Shown here in pieces: positions 7,516-13,521 of a DNA stretch of 17,073 bases (position 1 is its first letter; each line of letters starts with the position of its first letter). This DNA is from an uncultured Collinsella sp. (GTDB lineage Bacteria; Actinomycetota; Coriobacteriia; Coriobacteriales; Coriobacteriaceae): the NCBI GenBank assembly GCA_900542635.1, contig UQOJ01000043.1, positions 1 to 17,073 on the forward strand. The letters run 5' to 3'. The position numbers and the translations under genes were made by a program. The notes under the pieces are model-generated. The model made no database searches and was not told where the DNA came from. It was given only the letters and a program-made list of their open reading frames with translations.

Positions 7516-8220
7516 CTATCGGGTTGCCTGGACAAGTTGTCCCAGAGTGCAGCCCTGTTGATAGATGTAGGTAAGGTTTTGCGTGCATGCGCGATAGGAA
7601 TCGAAGGTCGTGAGCGCCTGCTCAACGTTTGTGTATACCTTCCATGCGCCAAAGACCTTATAGTTTTCGCCGTGCTGGACGATAAACTGATGGACATCTT
7701 CGTAGGGATAGCCCAAAAAATAGCCAATTTCGTGGGGGAACTCGCACATGCACCCCGTATCGCAGTGCCTATTTCGCGCGAGCGCGCAGACGCTGCCGTC
7801 ATAGGCACTCTCTGCGGCATTGCTGCTTGCCAGCGTGATGCGCGCGGCGAGATGCACCAGGGACGCGGGCAGGTTGTGGACATCGTAACCTTCGGCGGCA
7901 AGCGCCGTCGTGGCGCGGGGGTCGGAGAGGTATCGCATGAGGTCTGCAGGGCGGTACACATAGATGAGCGCTCCGCAGGGGCGCCAGACCAAAACGCTCA
8001 TATGGATCCCGAGTGGCTGGAGCTCGCAGTTGCATTGGGCTATGACGGCGAGCAGGCGAGAGCGTCGCTCTTCGATATGGGCGGCGCTGGGTTTTCCGTT
8101 TTGGTTGGCGTAAACGCCGGGATAGGTAAAGAGCGAAGCCGGCTTGATACCTGCGAGCGTAGGGGAGCAGTTGCGCACGACAGCCGTTTGGTATGTTGGG
8201 ATGTCAATGGTTCGAGTCAC
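7516..8220 (-). CDS. DUF3793 family protein
   Basis: A 234-residue protein of unknown function. FPHEIGYFLGYPYEDVHQFI followed by GENYKVFGAWKVY near the C-terminus is the most conserved part of the DUF3793 family as I know it, found mainly in anaerobic Firmicutes and Coriobacteria and often beside a flavodoxin. No signal peptide or membrane segment is seen. It has seven cysteines, including a CDTGC pair near residue 150, so metal or redox binding is possible but unproven. The start is the GTG at 8218-8220 with AAGGGG upstream on the minus strand. It is first in a two-gene operon with flavodoxin, behind a recognisable promoter at 8260-8287. Confidence 0.83.
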   Translation of the reverse strand: MTRTIDIPTYQTAVVRNCSPTLAGIKPASLFTYPGVYANQNGKPSAAHIEERRSRLLAVIAQCNCELQPLGIHMSVLVWRPCGALIYVYRPADLMRYLSDPRATTALAAEGYDVHNLPASLVHLAARITLASSNAAESAYDGSVCALARNRHCDTGCMCEFPHEIGYFLGYPYEDVHQFIVQHGENYKVFGAWKVYTNVEQALTTFDSYRACTQNLTYIYQQGCTLGQLVQATR

Positions 8221-8244
8221 GATGCCCCTTTCGGGTCCTCAGTT

Positions 8245-8260
8245 GTTAGCCTAGGAAAAC
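8245..8260. promoter_or_regulatory. Operator-like dyad, DtxR/IdeR-like half site
   Basis: GTTAGCCTAGGAAAAC is a 16-base dyad of the form GTT-nn-CCTAGG-nn-AAC with 12 symmetric positions. It touches the -10 box of the minus-strand promoter and covers the likely transcription start, where a repressor would block initiation. The left nine bases GTTAGCCTA match one half of the iron-box consensus of DtxR/IdeR regulators; the other half is poor. Iron control of the flavodoxin operon is an inference. Confidence 0.4.
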
Positions 8261-8287
8261 TTATACACGAAAGTAAGCCATGGTCAA
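8260..8287 (-). promoter_or_regulatory. Promoter of the DUF3793-flavodoxin operon
   Basis: Reading the minus strand, TTGACC (8287-8282) and TATAAG (8265-8260) are separated by 16 bases. Transcription would begin near 8253 and run through the GTG start of DUF3793 at 8220. Confidence 0.65.
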
Positions 8288-8313
8288 CAAAAAAGTTTGA
8301 AGAGGGAAACTAA

Positions 8314-8345
8314 TTGACCGAACAGACATGATTTTGGGTTAAGAT
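8314..8345 (+). promoter_or_regulatory. Possible promoter of the heavy-metal-binding protein
   Basis: TTGACC at 8314-8319 and TAAGAT at 8340-8345 lie just upstream of the G-tract dyad. The spacing is 20 bases, longer than ideal, so the promoter may be activator-dependent, or the -10 may be read two bases earlier with 18-base spacing. Confidence 0.35.
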
Positions 8346-8348
8346 GGG

Positions 8349-8367
8349 GACACCCCATGGGGGTATC
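8349..8367. promoter_or_regulatory. CsoR-like operator (G-tract pseudo-palindrome)
   Basis: GACACCCCATGGGGGTATC is an imperfect palindrome of C and G tracts flanked by A/T. It resembles the copper-sensor CsoR operators upstream of copZ/copA genes, which have ACCC and GGGTA tracts. It sits just downstream of a possible -10 box and 29 bases before the heavy-metal-binding gene. Which metal is sensed is not shown. Confidence 0.5.
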
Positions 8368-8395
8368 TAGATAGGGCTACTTGAAAGGGGAACGC

Positions 8396-8779
8396 ATGAG
8401 TGACTTGCTCAGCCCTGCGAATCTCATCGTGCTGGCCGTCATTGCCGTCGGCATGTTTTTTGGACTGCGTCGCATTGCCGCTTCGACACACGGGAAGAGT
8501 TGTTGCAGCGATGGTGCGAGCGGCAAGAAGGCCAAAAAGGTTGTTGTGGTGGATACCGATGCGTCACACTATCCCTATAGCGATGAGCTGCTCATCGGCG
8601 GCATGAGCTGTGACGGCTGCGCTCAGAACGTGGCCAATGCCCTCAATGCACTGGATGGCGTGTGGGCAACGGTGACGTATGCGGACCACACGGCACGCGT
8701 GCGCTCTAAGCAGCCGGTGGATCGTGATGTCCTCGAGACGGCCGTGAAAGACGCGGGCTACTACGTCATGACGCTGTAA
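8396..8779 (+). CDS. Membrane-anchored heavy-metal-associated (HMA) domain protein
   Basis: A 127-residue protein. Residues 8-24 form one membrane span. A Cys-Cys pair (36-37) and a lysine-rich linker follow, then an HMA fold from about 62 to 125. The metal-binding motif GMSCDGC places Cys72 and Cys75 as ligands, as in copper chaperones and the N-terminal domains of copper ATPases. DAGYYV near the end is the usual last strand of the fold. The short N-terminus followed by the positively charged RR suggests the domain faces the cytoplasm. The ATG at 8396 has GAAAGGGG five bases upstream. The CsoR-like dyad upstream suggests metal-inducible expression, perhaps for copper trafficking or buffering. 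No transporter is adjacent. It converges on the YolD gene with only 26 bases between the stops. Confidence 0.85.
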   Translation: MSDLLSPANLIVLAVIAVGMFFGLRRIAASTHGKSCCSDGASGKKAKKVVVVDTDASHYPYSDELLIGGMSCDGCAQNVANALNALDGVWATVTYADHTARVRSKQPVDRDVLETAVKDAGYYVMTL

Positions 8780-8805
8780 GCGTCGCTCTGGATGCGCTTC
8801 CTTGG

Positions 8806-9231
8806 CTAGGCTCGTCCGCGCAGTTCGATGTCTTGGATGTCGTCGAAGTCGATGGCGATGTCTCGGAGCTTGAGGAGCTTGAAGGCGGGGAGCGCCTCGT
8901 CGAGGATGCCGGTGCGGCTGCGATAGCCGTATGTATCGTAATAGGTGACACGAACCAAGTCGCCACGTTTGAGACCCTCGAGTTTTTTAGAAAGCACGAG
9001 GGCTTTTTCTTCCGTGAGCTCACGTTTTGGCTCGACGGTGATTTCCTGCTTGCGCACGAGTTCGTAGTATCCCGTGAGGGCGGCAAAGGGCATAAACTGT
9101 GCGGCGCGGTTGGCGCGCACGGCACCGTTGGCAGTGAGGTTGGGGTCGGCGGCGCGGCGTCTGCCCTCGGGGTCCGCCAGGCGCTCGAAGGCGGTCGGCG
9201 GGCGCACGGGCTGTTGTTTGGGTTTAGGCAC
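8806..9231 (-). CDS. YolD-like family protein
   Basis: A 141-residue protein with the YolD-like core: RAAQFMPFAALTGYYELV, and later VTYYDTYGYRSRTGILDE and DIAIDFDDIQDIEL. In Bacillus SP-beta and related systems yolD lies next to the Y-family polymerase gene uvrX, and such pairs belong to the SOS response; the biochemical role of YolD is not established. I chose the GTG at 9229-9231 because GGAGG lies five bases upstream on the minus strand. An upstream TTG at 9243 lacks a good ribosome site. The gene start overlaps the end of the polymerase gene by 8 bp (9224-9231), so the two are probably translationally coupled and share the SOS-type promoter at 10774-10802. Confidence 0.88.
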   Translation of the reverse strand: MPKPKQQPVRPPTAFERLADPEGRRRAADPNLTANGAVRANRAAQFMPFAALTGYYELVRKQEITVEPKRELTEEKALVLSKKLEGLKRGDLVRVTYYDTYGYRSRTGILDEALPAFKLLKLRDIAIDFDDIQDIELRGRA

Positions 9232-10729
9232 GGTGTCCTCCAACTTGTTCGTTGCGTTCGCGCGCGGTGGCGCCGGCGGTAAAGCTTAATCCCTTGACGA
9301 GCGCGTTCTTGCCGTACTTGCCTTTCACGGCCAGGACGGCGCGCGCCAGGTCGCGCTCGCGCTCATCGGCCTCGATATCGCTGAACAGATCGATGGTGGC
9401 AAATTCCTCGGGCATGAGGTTGCCAAATCCCAGGTTGATGCGCTTGACCGGTCGTTTGGGATCGACAGTCTGCGCCCAGAGCTCATCGAAATAGCCCATG
9501 ATCTTCTTAAACGAATTGGTACGCTCGGGCAGCTTTCGCGAGGCGTTAGAGTGCGCAAAGAGTGCGGCATAGCCACCGCGCGGTTTGCCGCCATGCTCTC
9601 CCACAAAGATGCCATCGATTGCCTGCGCTTCGCGCACCAGGCGACGCCGTTCGTCATCGCGCTGGACGGGCTTGGGCGCACGGGGCGCGAGCTCGGGGCC
9701 GGCGGTTGCGGTGGGTTCGATACTCGATGTGCTCGAGCGCAGGTGCCCGCATCCGTCCACATACTGCGCTGTACCGCTGGCGTCGAGGCGGCGTATGTCG
9801 GCGCGTTCGCTCGCGTAGCCCACAAAGAGCGAGATGCTGTCGCAGACCACGTGCTTATCGACCAAGTCTAAAACGGCGTTGTCGACCATCTCGCGCAAGA
9901 CGGTATAGGCCTGTTCGTAGGCATAACCCTTCGAGAGCACCTGTCCTGTGGTGGTCGAAGTTGCTTGCGGGCGATAGGCTTGGATATCGGCGATGGTTGT
10001 CGGCTCGCGCCCGAAGGCATGGTCGATGAGATATTCGGCATTGACGCCGAGCTCGTCGTAAAGCAGGTTTTCGTCGAGCGCCGCGACACCCATCAGATCG
10101 TAGACGCCGTATTTCTCGAGGCGGGCTGCCACGCCGGGACCGATGCCCCAGATATCGGTGATGGGACGATGGGGCCAGATCTCCTTGCGAAAGGTCTCGT
10201 CGTCGAGTATGCCGATGCGGCTGGGTACGTGCTTGGCGGTAATGTCGAGCGCTACCTTGGCCTGGAATAGGTTGGGGCCGATGCCGACCGTCGCCGTGAT
10301 GCCGGTGCGCGCGAGGACCTCGTCGCGCAGCGTGCAGGCGAACCCTTCCGCATCTGTGTGATAGAGGTCCAGATAGGGCGTCACGTCGATAAAGCACTCA
10401 TCGATGGAGTAGACGTGCACGTCCTGGGGGCTGACGTATTCCAGATAGATACCGTAGATTTTCGCCGACACCTCCATGTAATGCTGCATGCGTGGTGCGG
10501 CCGTGATGTAGTCGATGCCATCGGGAATTTCGAACAGACGGCAGCGATTGTGTATCCCGAGGTCCTTCATGGCCTGCGTGATGGCAAGGCAGATGGTCGT
10601 GCGTCCGCGCGATTCGTCGGCAACGACCAGGTTGGTGGTGAGCGGATCGAGCCCACGGTCGACGCACTCGACGCTGGCATAAAACGTCTTGAGGTCGATG
10701 CAGATATAGGTGTGCTGCTCGTGCGCCAT
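9224..10729 (-). CDS. Y-family DNA polymerase, UvrX/YqjW type
   Basis: A 501-residue translesion DNA polymerase. The palm begins IDLKTFYASVEC, with Asp12 as a metal ligand and Phe16-Tyr17 at the steric-gate position. The second metal site is YSIDECFIDV with Asp110 and Glu111. A helix-hairpin-helix DNA-binding segment, IWGIGPGVAARLEKYGV, follows near residue 195, then a variable little-finger region with an unusually charged and proline-rich insert around residues 325-360. The opening CVDRGLDPLTTNLVVAD matches the UvrX/YqjW branch of Gram-positive UmuC-like polymerases rather than DinB. The ATG at 10727-10729 has GGGAGG six bases upstream. It is first in an operon with the YolD-like gene and sits behind two LexA-type boxes, so DNA-damage induction is expected. 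Confidence 0.93.
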   Translation of the reverse strand: MAHEQHTYICIDLKTFYASVECVDRGLDPLTTNLVVADESRGRTTICLAITQAMKDLGIHNRCRLFEIPDGIDYITAAPRMQHYMEVSAKIYGIYLEYVSPQDVHVYSIDECFIDVTPYLDLYHTDAEGFACTLRDEVLARTGITATVGIGPNLFQAKVALDITAKHVPSRIGILDDETFRKEIWPHRPITDIWGIGPGVAARLEKYGVYDLMGVAALDENLLYDELGVNAEYLIDHAFGREPTTIADIQAYRPQATSTTTGQVLSKGYAYEQAYTVLREMVDNAVLDLVDKHVVCDSISLFVGYASERADIRRLDASGTAQYVDGCGHLRSSTSSIEPTATAGPELAPRAPKPVQRDDERRRLVREAQAIDGIFVGEHGGKPRGGYAALFAHSNASRKLPERTNSFKKIMGYFDELWAQTVDPKRPVKRINLGFGNLMPEEFATIDLFSDIEADERERDLARAVLAVKGKYGKNALVKGLSFTAGATARERNEQVGGHRA

Positions 10730-10742
10730 CCGAGCCTCCCAT

Positions 10743-10756
10743 CAAACACATGTTCT
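10743..10756. promoter_or_regulatory. Second LexA-type SOS box
   Basis: CAAACACATGTTCT, on the minus strand AGAACATGTGTTTG, matches 12 of the 14 positions of the Gram-positive SOS consensus (CGAAC-n4-GTTCG with free central bases). It is centred 17 bases downstream of the first box, between the transcription start and the polymerase ribosome site. Confidence 0.55.
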
Positions 10757-10759
10757 TAT

Positions 10760-10773
10760 CGAATACCTGTTCG
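10760..10773. promoter_or_regulatory. LexA-type SOS box overlapping the polymerase promoter
   Basis: On the minus strand CGAACAGGTATTCG matches 13 of 14 positions of the actinobacterial and Firmicute LexA box. It directly abuts the -10 box and covers the likely start of transcription, where LexA binding would repress. This agrees with the Y-family polymerase it precedes. Confidence 0.85.
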
Positions 10774-10802
10774 ATAATACCCGCTCATCCGGACATCGTC
10801 AA
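10774..10802 (-). promoter_or_regulatory. Promoter of the polymerase-YolD operon
   Basis: On the minus strand TTGACG (10802-10797) and TATTAT (10779-10774) are separated by exactly 17 bases. This is the best promoter in the window and is fully occluded downstream by two LexA-type boxes. Confidence 0.8.
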
Positions 10803-10838
10803 AACCTGTCAAAAAGGGACTGGTTTGTTTTGGTAGGT
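10801..10838. repeat. Short hairpin repeat, copy C
   Basis: AAACCTGTC and GACTGGTTT form a 9-bp stem with one mismatch around AAAAAGG. The segment from 10812 (AAAAGGGACTGGTT and onward) resembles 11501-11526, so both belong to a second dispersed intergenic repeat type. It overlaps the upstream edge of the polymerase promoter. Confidence 0.5.
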
Positions 10839-10965
10839 ATGGTCGTGCGGTTGGATCGGGTTTTAACGCAGCTCTAAAGAGTGCGAAACAGCTCGGAAAA
10901 CCTCGCTTCGTAGCATGAGCCTAACGATTGATACCGCCTATACGCACGGAAGGGTTGTGGAAAAG

Positions 10966-11490
10966 ATGGTCAATTATGGGTTTGGTATGCCGACGCGCCT
11001 TGTTGCGGATGGAGACGTGGCTCGCTGGTGCGGACGATTGGTCGCTCACTACGGTGGCACCAAGGCGCTGGTCGTGTTGGGCGGTGACAAACATACGCAC
11101 GATGAGCTCGTCTCGGCGGCGCTCGGCTCGCTTGATCGAGCTCTGCTCGAACGCGTGCTTTTTCGCTGCGGCTTGGTCGGGGGCGACGGGGGAGACGATT
11201 TGGTCGATGAGGCCGTAGCCCTGGCGACCGACGAAGGCGTGGACTTTGTCCTGGCGATTGGCGATGCCGATACTGCTGGCTTTGCGCGCGAACTCGCGCG
11301 TCGCATGGCGGCGCTCGATGCCGGCGAAGACGGCTTTGTGCCTTATGGATGCATTGTCTCGGAGGGCAAGGTGCCTGCTGTCGTGGGCACCGGCGAGGTT
11401 CCCGTTTTTGCCATTATCGCGCCCGAACTGCTGGAGGGCATCGGGTCTCCTCTGCGTGAGTTGCTCGGTAGCGTCTGCGCCGCGGCCTAA
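10966..11490 (+). CDS. Half-length iron-containing alcohol dehydrogenase-like protein (nucleotide-binding domain only)
   Basis: About 174 residues, where iron-dependent alcohol dehydrogenases have about 380. MVNYGFGMPTRLVADGDVAR resembles the family opening, KALVVLGGD fits the next strand, and EGVDFVLAIGDADTAGFAR aligns with the segment that normally ends in the NAD-binding GGGS loop, which is changed to GDAD here. The C-terminal helical domain with the metal-binding Asp and His residues is missing, so classical dehydrogenase activity is unlikely. The frame is open and the stop is clean, so it may be a reduced protein with another role or a decaying remnant. I drew the start at 10966 because it aligns with the family start and has GGAAGGG about 11 bases upstream. 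An ATG at 10915 (191 residues) lacks a visible ribosome site but cannot be excluded. Confidence 0.65.
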   Translation: MVNYGFGMPTRLVADGDVARWCGRLVAHYGGTKALVVLGGDKHTHDELVSAALGSLDRALLERVLFRCGLVGGDGGDDLVDEAVALATDEGVDFVLAIGDADTAGFARELARRMAALDAGEDGFVPYGCIVSEGKVPAVVGTGEVPVFAIIAPELLEGIGSPLRELLGSVCAAA

Positions 11491-11500
11491 TATTTGCCAT

Positions 11501-11564
11501 AAAAGGACGGGTTATTTTTGGTTGGTAAAGCGTTTGACCTGCCAGAATAAGCCTGTTCCTTTTT
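11501..11564. repeat. Imperfect inverted repeat, copy D, terminator-like
   Basis: The arm at 11501-11521 (AAAAGGACGGGTTATTTTTGG) pairs imperfectly with 11542-11564, which ends CCTGTTCCTTTTT. The long, gapped stem followed by a T-run lies 10 bases after the dehydrogenase-like gene, so it could terminate that transcript. The left arm resembles 10812-10838. Confidence 0.55.
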
Positions 11565-11624
11565 GATCGGTTGCCGTTTGGGGGCCGATTGGCAACGCTC
11601 GCTGATTGTAGTCTTGACCTGCGC

Positions 11625-11630
11625 TAGAAT
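11625..11630 (+). promoter_or_regulatory. Possible -10 box of the pgi promoter
   Basis: TAGAAT lies 60 bases before the pgi start codon. No convincing -35 is found at the normal distance (CTGATT with 17-base spacing), so support is weak. Confidence 0.3.
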
Positions 11631-11689
11631 AGTGGCATCTGAATGTCCGGGCGCATGGAGGCGTGCGCCCGTATGCTGAGGAGGACTCT

Positions 11690-13384
11690 ATGGCAACTGT
11701 TGCCGCACCTATCGATGCTACGTCGACTGCCGCTTGGAAGGCACTCGAGGCTCATCAGGAGAAGCTCGAGGCCGATGGTATCGACCTCAAGGCCTGGTTC
11801 GCCGCCGATGCCGAGCGCGTGAACAAGCTGAGCTTTGACGCCGGTGACCTGCACTTCGATCTGTCGAAGAACCTGGTGACCGATGAGACCGTCAAGCTGC
11901 TGTGCGATCTTGCCCGCGAGGTGAAGCTCGAGGAGCGCCGCGACGCCATGTTCTCCGGCGAGCACATCAACACCACCGAGGACCGCGCCGTCCTGCACAC
12001 CGCACTGCGCCGCCCGGCAACCGAGAAGGGCCAGCTCATCGTTGACGGCCAAGACGTCGTCGCCGACGTGCACGAGGTCCTCGACCGCATGTATGCCTTC
12101 GCCGAGCGCGTGCGCTCCGGTGAGTGGAAGGGCGTTACCGGCAAGAAGATCGAGCACCTGGTGTCCATCGGCATCGGCGGCTCCGATCTGGGCCCGGTCA
12201 TGGCTTACGAGGCTCTGCGTCCCTATGCCGACGCCGGTATCGACTGCCGCTACATCTCCAACATCGACCCCAACGACCAGGCCGAGAAGCTCAAGGGCTT
12301 GGATCCCGAGACCACGCTCGTGATCATCGTCTCCAAGACCTTCACCACGCTCGAGACCCTCACCAACGCTCGCGAGGTCAAGACCTGGATGCTCGAGCAG
12401 CTCAAGGCTCAGGGCGCCATCGACGGCTCCGATGAGCAGAACGCCGAGGCCGTGGCAAAGCACTTCGTCGCCGTTTCCACCGCACTCGAGAAGGTCGAGG
12501 CTTTCGGTATCGACCCGGCCAACGCCTTCGGTTTCTGGAACTGGGTCGGCGGCCGCTACTCCGTCGACTCCGCCGTGGGCCTGTCGCTGATCGTCGTGCT
12601 CGGCCCCGAGCGCTTCCAGCAGTTCCTCGAGGGCTTCCACGCCATCGACGAGTACTTCTGCAACACGCCGCTCGAGAATAATGCCGTCGCGCTGATGGGC
12701 CTGCTCAACGTCTGGTACGTCAACTTCTTCGGTTCCAAGAGCCACGCCGTGCTGCCGTACTGCCAGTACCTGCACCGTTTCCCGGCCTACCTGCAGCAGC
12801 TCACCATGGAGTCGAACGGCAAACATGTCCGCTGGGACGGCAGCGCCGTGACCTCCGATACCGGTGAGATCTTCTGGGGCGAGCCCGGCACCAACGGTCA
12901 GCACGCCTTCTACCAGCTGCTGCACCAGGGCACCGTGGTGGTCCCGGCCGACTTTATCGCTTTCGCCAACACTGCCAACCCCGCAACCGACAGCGGCCAG
13001 GATGTCCACGAGCTGTTCCTGGGCAACTTCCTGGCCCAGACCAAGGCGCTCGCCTTTGGCAAGACGGCCGATGAGGTGCGCGCCGAGGGCACGCCCGAGC
13101 AGATCGTCCCGGCCCGCTGCTTTGAGGGCAACCGTCCGACGACCTCGATCTTCGGCGACACGTTGACCCCGTTCGCGCTCGGCGAGCTCATCGCCCTGTA
13201 CGAGCACATTACGTTTGTCGAGGGCACGGTCTGGGGTATCGACTCCTACGATCAGTGGGGCGTCGAGCTGGGCAAGCAGCTTGCCAAGCAGATTACCCCG
13301 GCCTTCCACGACGACGCCGCCAAGGCCGAGCAGGACGCTTCGACCCAGGCGCTCATCGAGTTCTACCGCGCTCACCGCAAGTAG
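11690..13384 (+). CDS. pgi: Glucose-6-phosphate isomerase
   Basis: A 564-residue cytoplasmic enzyme interconverting glucose-6-phosphate and fructose-6-phosphate in glycolysis and gluconeogenesis. GIGGSDLGP starts near residue 161 and WVGGRYS carries the sugar-binding loop. Catalytic residues are visible as Glu374 in MESNGK, His405 in GQHAFYQLLHQG and Lys529 in QWGVELGKQ. The length is normal for the long eukaryote-like/E. coli-like form. The ATG at 11690 has AGGAGGA about six bases upstream; an in-frame ATG at 11663 lacks one. Codon use is strongly biased to C/G-ending preferred codons, as expected for a highly expressed central gene, and this creates long antisense open frames. Its last ten codons and stop lie in a 31-bp sequence repeated exactly at 16857-16887, so the 3' end appears to be an integration site. 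Confidence 0.97.
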   Translation: MATVAAPIDATSTAAWKALEAHQEKLEADGIDLKAWFAADAERVNKLSFDAGDLHFDLSKNLVTDETVKLLCDLAREVKLEERRDAMFSGEHINTTEDRAVLHTALRRPATEKGQLIVDGQDVVADVHEVLDRMYAFAERVRSGEWKGVTGKKIEHLVSIGIGGSDLGPVMAYEALRPYADAGIDCRYISNIDPNDQAEKLKGLDPETTLVIIVSKTFTTLETLTNAREVKTWMLEQLKAQGAIDGSDEQNAEAVAKHFVAVSTALEKVEAFGIDPANAFGFWNWVGGRYSVDSAVGLSLIVVLGPERFQQFLEGFHAIDEYFCNTPLENNAVALMGLLNVWYVNFFGSKSHAVLPYCQYLHRFPAYLQQLTMESNGKHVRWDGSAVTSDTGEIFWGEPGTNGQHAFYQLLHQGTVVVPADFIAFANTANPATDSGQDVHELFLGNFLAQTKALAFGKTADEVRAEGTPEQIVPARCFEGNRPTTSIFGDTLTPFALGELIALYEHITFVEGTVWGIDSYDQWGVELGKQLAKQITPAFHDDAAKAEQDASTQALIEFYRAHRK

Positions 13385-13385
13385 T
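13355..13385 (+). repeat. Candidate attL: pgi 3' end direct repeat
   Basis: 31 bases beginning ATCGAGTTCTACCGC and ending in the pgi stop TAG plus T are identical to 16857-16887. They encode Ile-Glu-Phe-Tyr-Arg-Ala-His-Arg-Lys-stop at the end of pgi. One base further left the two copies differ. Confidence 0.9.
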
Positions 13386-13410
13386 TTTTCGGCTGACTTG
13401 GCTTATGACG

Positions 13411-13446
13411 AAAGGGGCCCGTATCCTATCGGATGCGGGCCCCTTT
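13411..13446 (+). terminator. Intrinsic terminator after pgi (left copy)
   Basis: AAAGGGGCCCGTATC (13411-13425) pairs with GATGCGGGCCCCTTT (13432-13446) over 15 bp with one wobble, around the loop CTATCG. It ends pgi, and on the other strand it can end the operon that stops at 13522. The 18 bases 13409-13426 recur exactly at the right-hand copy. Confidence 0.88.
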
Positions 13447-13521
13447 GCTTTGCCGTGGTCCCGGGACGCACGGCTTTTGTGGAACATCGCCGGGGCGCCG
13501 CGCGCTGCGAGAACCCTGCGC

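Noticed and set aside
11624..13375. A 583-codon minus-strand open frame covering nearly all of pgi
   Set aside because: It is a mirror of the strongly biased pgi codons (G/C at third positions removes stops in the antisense frame), with no ribosome site or recognisable motif.
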